From Aporrectodea caliginosa (lineage: Eukaryota; Annelida; Clitellata; Crassiclitellata; Lumbricidae): a stretch of 64,000 bases of DNA. This document shows, piece by piece, positions 11,502 through 64,000 of the stretch. Position 1 is the first letter of the stretch. Every line of letters starts with the position of its first letter. The notes beneath the pieces are model-generated. The model did no database searches. It was not told the origin of the DNA and was given only the letters and a program-made list of their open reading frames with translations. The stretch lies in assembly GCA_020284085.1 (NCBI GenBank), contig JACEVL010000153.1, positions 1,311,637 to 1,375,636 on the forward strand, given 5' to 3'. Made by a program: the position numbers and the translations under genes.

Positions 11502-12580
11502 AGGAAGCTATGTTAAGTGTCCAGATACCTTTTTAAACGTAGGATTTATCATTTATCTGGAATCTTGAACGCATGTTTTGAAATACTGCTTCAATACTTC
11601 TTACCATCCTTCTTTATCTTTGTTTTCCTTGCAATACTCTGCCACCACTTTATGTTCCCAGTCTCTTAGCAATTTCTGCTTCTTTTCTGGAAAACGAAAC
11701 CACGAATCCAGCATCAGTAAAAAACTTTCTCTTATAGGCCTACATTTACTTGAAGGTTTCTTACAGGCACTATGATTTCAATACTACATTACACTTTTCT
11801 CGTATACCCTAAAGTTCCTAAACCAACTATATGTACTTCTACTGTATGCCACGATTAATTTAAGATGTAAGTAAGCCCACTGCGCATCAATTTAAGAAAT
11901 GCGAAAAATTGTGGTTTCGCCACAGATAGAGACATGAAGCCCATGAATCAATGTAGGTGCGAGCTTTTCTGTTGCGCCTACAGAAATATCCTGTTGCATA
12001 GTGTAGCGACCTGCAAAGTGTTACTTGTTGGCAGCACTGGGCTAATGTTGAAAATATTTTACATGACACTGCACTTATAGGCTTAAGTTAATTGACAAAG
12101 AATTCCGTTTAGAAAAAATGACCCTGTTAGCGAGGGATGTCGTCCTTAAGGTCTCTCCTCTTTGTGCCTAATGCAATTTTTGAATGACTTTAATATCAGT
12201 AGGGTGTTCCAGAAACTTCTAAAAAATTAGGAATAGCATGCATTATACGGATCCTTAAGAAGAAGTATACAGTTCTATTCAAACTTTGCAGTTGGCGATG
12301 GATTAAAAGTTTAGCCAAACTGGCTCCCATCATGCAATATTTCTTGATTATAGCAAATCCGCAATTGCAACATAATGTTTTCTAGACCCAGAAAACACCA
12401 GATAAAATTGCTACGAATACCTAAATTGAAAGTGTTGGCCTAGGCCTATGTCTTATTATTCGAGGTAATTACAAGCTACCCAACCCATAAACCAGATCAG
12501 ATCATTAAAATTCTCTTTAATAATCTTTGCTTTCTTGCTAAGAATACGACAATTCTGCCAAAAAAATCACTGTTTGCGGC
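11502..12580. other. 3' flank of the channel gene
   Basis: No second gene seen. Minus strand at 11892-12010 has an acceptor-like TTTGCAG and a 39-codon frame in the phase needed to extend the channel tail, but its pyrimidine tract is weak and the peptide has no recognisable motif. No clear AATAAA downstream of the TAG at 12581. Confidence 0.4.
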
Positions 12581-61152
<48,572 letters not shown>

Positions 61153-62062
61153 CTGAAACAATAAATCACAAGTTTTCACGGTGTCAGCACAGGTAAAGTC
61201 AGTTCTTTCTATCGCTTCTGCATTGAAAAGCTCCGTATTCACACATACACTGTATTCTGGAGTTAGTTCTTCGGTCTGCATGTGCATATTATTCCCTATT
61301 TAAAATGGATATTCAGAATTATATCTCCAGACATATTTTGCCTTACCTTTTATTCTGTTGCTGATATTATTCACTGGATGTTTGATTTGCTTCAGCAACT
61401 TTTGGCATAATGGACTCTTCCTAAAATCTTCCTCCTTTAAGAGTAAAACAACTTCGATAAAACTCAGAGTACGACACAATTTTATTCAATTATTATATAA
61501 AATTATTACAAATTTTTGTTTAAAACTCAGCAAGAATTATTCGTCATATGCTAAAATCAATTCATATTAAATATTTTGTGGTTTCATCGGAAGTATCATG
61601 CAGGTTCGTATTCCAAAGTTAGTTCTTCGGTCTTCTTTGAATGTCAACCGCTTTGTCGAAACAGATAACTATTTTATTTGGCCAATCGGTAACAGGTAAG
61701 CTGATTAATTGTTTATTCAATGTCGAACCATAGACTTTCTGATGGTACTCTGACAATAATTATGTGCTCTAACTTCAGGCGTATGGATAGTTTGGCAGAG
61801 TGCGCCCTCTGGGAATTGCTTTCTCACGCTGTGGAATAAAATATTATACTCATATTTTACGATCTATAATATCACAATATGACGCAGTCGACTATTGCTA
61901 TTATAAAAGTGCGATCATAAGTTGTTTTCACAAATCCGAACGATATTCGCGGACGCACGATAAACTTACCACATGACACAATGAGCCGAAAGCGACTAAA
62001 AGGCCTTGGACACGACGTCACAGACGGAGAATCGTGAATCCTTGTCCATATTGTTACAGATT
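61153..62062. other. Intron sequence and possible retroelement leader
   Basis: No further channel exon recognised. GCGCCCTCTGGGAATTGC at 61802 resembles LTR-type sequence, but no LTR pair or primer-binding site was confirmed in the window. Confidence 0.4.
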
Positions 62063-63241
62063 ATGCAACAACGAGCCGACGAACGGACACGATTGCACGA
62101 CGAACTTCGTGAAGAGCGCCGCGCTACGGAGGAGCGTTTCAACCAAATATTACAGGCGATGCACCAATCAGGTCAGCCTCATAATATTACGACTCAGACC
62201 CCTCCAGTACTACAGCCACCTGCTCTCCGCATCCCGGCTAGTGCCAATCAATTATCCAGCACCCCAACTCTGGCCGAATTCACAGCATGGCGAAAGACGT
62301 GGAAAGATTTGGCACCGAACAATCGCGTCGATCAACATGACCGACCGACACAGCTGGCGGCTCTCCGGGCTCACCTATCTCAGGATTTCCAAGCCATCTT
62401 CGATGAATCGATCACTATCGAGGCCAGTGTATCCGACCAAGCCACAGTTGAAAAAGCTATATCAGCAATCCAGACCATCATTCGTGGAATGCAGAACATC
62501 ATAGTTGACCGTTTCCACTTCTTCACCCTCGCCAGCAACGAACATTTCTTAGTTGCTTTGAGACAACTTAGCCAACAAGCAGATATCTGCATTCGCTGCA
62601 TTGACACACAACTGATCACGTTAGTCACTGTCGGTATTCAGGATCCTGAGTTACAGAAGAAGTTCCTAGGAATTCGACCAGTCCAGAGCCTCGGTGAAGT
62701 CCTCGCAGCTTGTCGAGCATGTGCTGATCAAACGAAGACAATCACCGCTGCCCCAACAGCAAAAAACTCGAGACACCATGATAACCGTTCTCAGACAGAC
62801 ACCTTTAAATCATCTCAAATCCGTCAGAGAACTAGCGCAAGTGAAAGAGGTTACCGGTATGGGGAAATTCACAGAAACGTCGAAGTGCTTGCCCCTGCAA
62901 AAGACGCCATTTGTGAATACTGTTTCAGAAAAGGCCATTACCAGACAGTTTACCAGAAACGTCTCAGTGATCCAAATTCAGATCAAGGCAGTACGCCACG
63001 AAACTCTATTAACAAAGCTCAAACCTCGAGTGACGACGCTGGCACTTGGCATAGATCAGTACCTATTCACGTAAATACTGACACAACGACTCTAATGCTC
63101 TTGGCATATCCAGATACGGGTGCAGACGTCAACATTATACCAGAAAAATTACGGCCGCAACTGGGGCTCCATCGCAGAAATCTTCAACCAGCAGATGTCA
63201 CCATCACCGCATATAAAATAATGGAGTACGTGATTCACCGA
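62063..63241 (+). pseudogene. Gypsy-like gag-protease frame, truncated
   Basis: One open frame; the first ATG in frame is at 62063 (the frame is open from 62006). A basic coiled-coil-like start (QQRADERTRLHDELREERR) and a capsid-like region follow (EFTAWRKTWKDL; LAALRAHLSQDFQAIFDES). Next come a zinc knuckle CEYCFRKGHYQTVYQKR, where the last Cys is Tyr, and an aspartic protease start AYPDTGADVNIIPEKL (DTGA). These are the gag and protease of a Ty3/gypsy-type retroelement. Reading continues in a shifted frame (GYFTAK) up to FB-e at 63271 and beyond it at 63947 (GTSMVTDKIYA). RT and integrase are not in the window. Confidence 0.82.
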
Positions 63242-63270
63242 TAGGATATTTCACAGCCAAATAAAAATAG

Positions 63271-63938
63271 GGTTCTAGGACTGTTCATCAAAGGACGATT
63301 CATCAAGGGACCATTCATCATGGACGATTCATCAAGGGACTGTTCATCAAAGGTCTTTTCATCAAGGGACTGTTCATCACAAGAACATTTATCGTTTTAG
63401 CGTTCTTTAATATGTGCGCAATATAACAAATCGCTTCACCGTTTCATATTATATGACATTTTAATACCAATGTCCATGATAACACTCATCAATCCAGCTT
63501 CTATTTACGCAAGTATTATTTTCATCAAGGCAGCTTCTAGTTTCATAAGAAATTATTTTCATCAATCCAGCCTCCATTTAAGCAAAAATTCCTTTAATCA
63601 ATCCAGCTTCTATTTAAGCAAGAATTCTTTTCAACATTCCAACTTCTATTTAAACATTAATTCTCTTAATCAATCCAGCTTCGATTTAAGCAAAATAATT
63701 GTCATCATTCCAACTTCTATTTAAGCAGTAATTATTTGCATCAATCCAGCCTCCATTTAAGCAAAAATTCCTTTCATCAATCTAACTTAAATTTTAGCAA
63801 GAATTCTTTCATCAATTCAATAAACATCTTGATGAATAGTCCCTTGATGAAAAGACCTTTGAAGAACAGTCCCTTGATGAATAGTCCGTGATGAATAGTC
63901 CCTTGATGAATCGTCCTTTGATGAACAGTCCGCATACC
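63271..63938. mobile_element. Foldback element FB-e, 668 bp, exact 8-bp target duplication
   Basis: AAAAATAG at 63263-63270 and 63939-63946. Tips GGTTCTAGGACTGTTCATC and, inverted, GGTATGCGGACTGTTCATC. The arms (63278-63385; 63830-63935) are tandem GGGACTGTTCATCAA / GGACGATTCATCAA words. The interior 63470-63830 is nine units of the 36-bp cassette. It has split the gypsy-like protease. Confidence 0.95.
63470..63830. repeat. 36-bp tandem cassette (in FB-e)
   Basis: Nine units of 35-37 bp, best form ATCAATCCAGCTTCTATTTA then AGCAAGAATTCTTTTC. Preceded by CCAATGTCCATGATAAC. Least decayed cassette in the window. Confidence 0.93.
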
Positions 63939-64000
63939 AAAAATAGGTACGTCCATGGTGACAGACAAAATATATGCTCATTAATGTTCAAAGCAATTCC

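Noticed and set aside
11892..12010. Terminal exon of the channel gene
   Set aside because: Phase fits and an AG is present, but the pyrimidine tract is weak and the 39 residues have no TRPM feature; kept only as an alternative.
63470..63830. Regular 36-bp repeats resembling a CRISPR array
   Set aside because: Units are contiguous without unique spacers, lie inside foldback arms, and the DNA is clearly animal.

Overview
This is eukaryotic, animal-type DNA. The single host gene is split into short exons by long introns with GT-AG borders. Coding density is very low, and the rest is a thick layer of transposable elements and microsatellites. The element set (non-LTR retrotransposons with microsatellite tails, tRNA-derived SINEs, hAT-like and piggyBac-like elements, and foldback elements whose inverted repeats are built from short tandem words) together with the frequent octamer TAGGCCTA suggests a marine invertebrate. 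An echinoderm is plausible, but I cannot prove the taxon from the sequence.

The host gene lies on the minus strand, from beyond the right edge to about 12.6 kb. I find ten exons (61079-61152, 51921-52021, 51189-51420, 39128-39165, 37051-37111, 35794-35922, 26878-27123, 26365-26539, 16301-16499, 12581/12619-12869). Their splice phases agree at every junction. Together they encode about 510 residues of a divergent TRPM-type cation channel: the end of the cytoplasmic region, S1 to S6 with the pore, and the start of the C-terminal tail. The N-terminal exons are outside the window. The pore-helix region differs from the TRPM consensus, and no exon for the hydrophobic pre-S1 segment was found.

Everything else sits in the introns or flanks of that gene. 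0-2.4 kb: microsatellites. 2.4-9.3 kb: three retrotransposon fragments, an inverted/tandem repeat rich in TGACCT half-sites, and foldback element FB-a. 10.6-11.5 kb: FB-b. 13.5-15.2 kb: compound microsatellites. 15.5-18.7 kb: LINE fragments and a hAT-type MITE. 19.5-22.3 kb: a GC-rich, hairpin-rich tandem array without ORFs. 22.7-24.2 and 29.2-31.3 kb: piggyBac-like elements. 28.9-32.0 kb: FB-c. 32.7-35.2 kb: a hAT element with FB-d inside it. 39.8-41.6 kb: decayed copy of an uncharacterised multicopy gene preceded by a repeat of bZIP-type sites. 43.7-48.4 kb: a second copy of the same hAT, internally deleted and holding four later insertions. 48.9-50.0, 52.5-54.8, 56.8-58.7 and 58.7-60.2 kb: TIR elements. 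62.0-64.0 kb: a gypsy-like gag-protease pseudogene split by FB-e.

Many insertion borders are defined by exact target-site duplications (hAT and foldbacks 8 bp, piggyBac TTAA, RTE 11 bp), so a relative order of insertions can be read directly. Three observations stand out. First, the foldback elements share one architecture and, in four cases, one 36-bp-repeat interior, while using different inverted-repeat words. Second, two TIR elements with TAGGGTGG ends carry the same uncharacterised protein family. Third, a tRNA-derived SINE shares its 3' end with a resident LINE.
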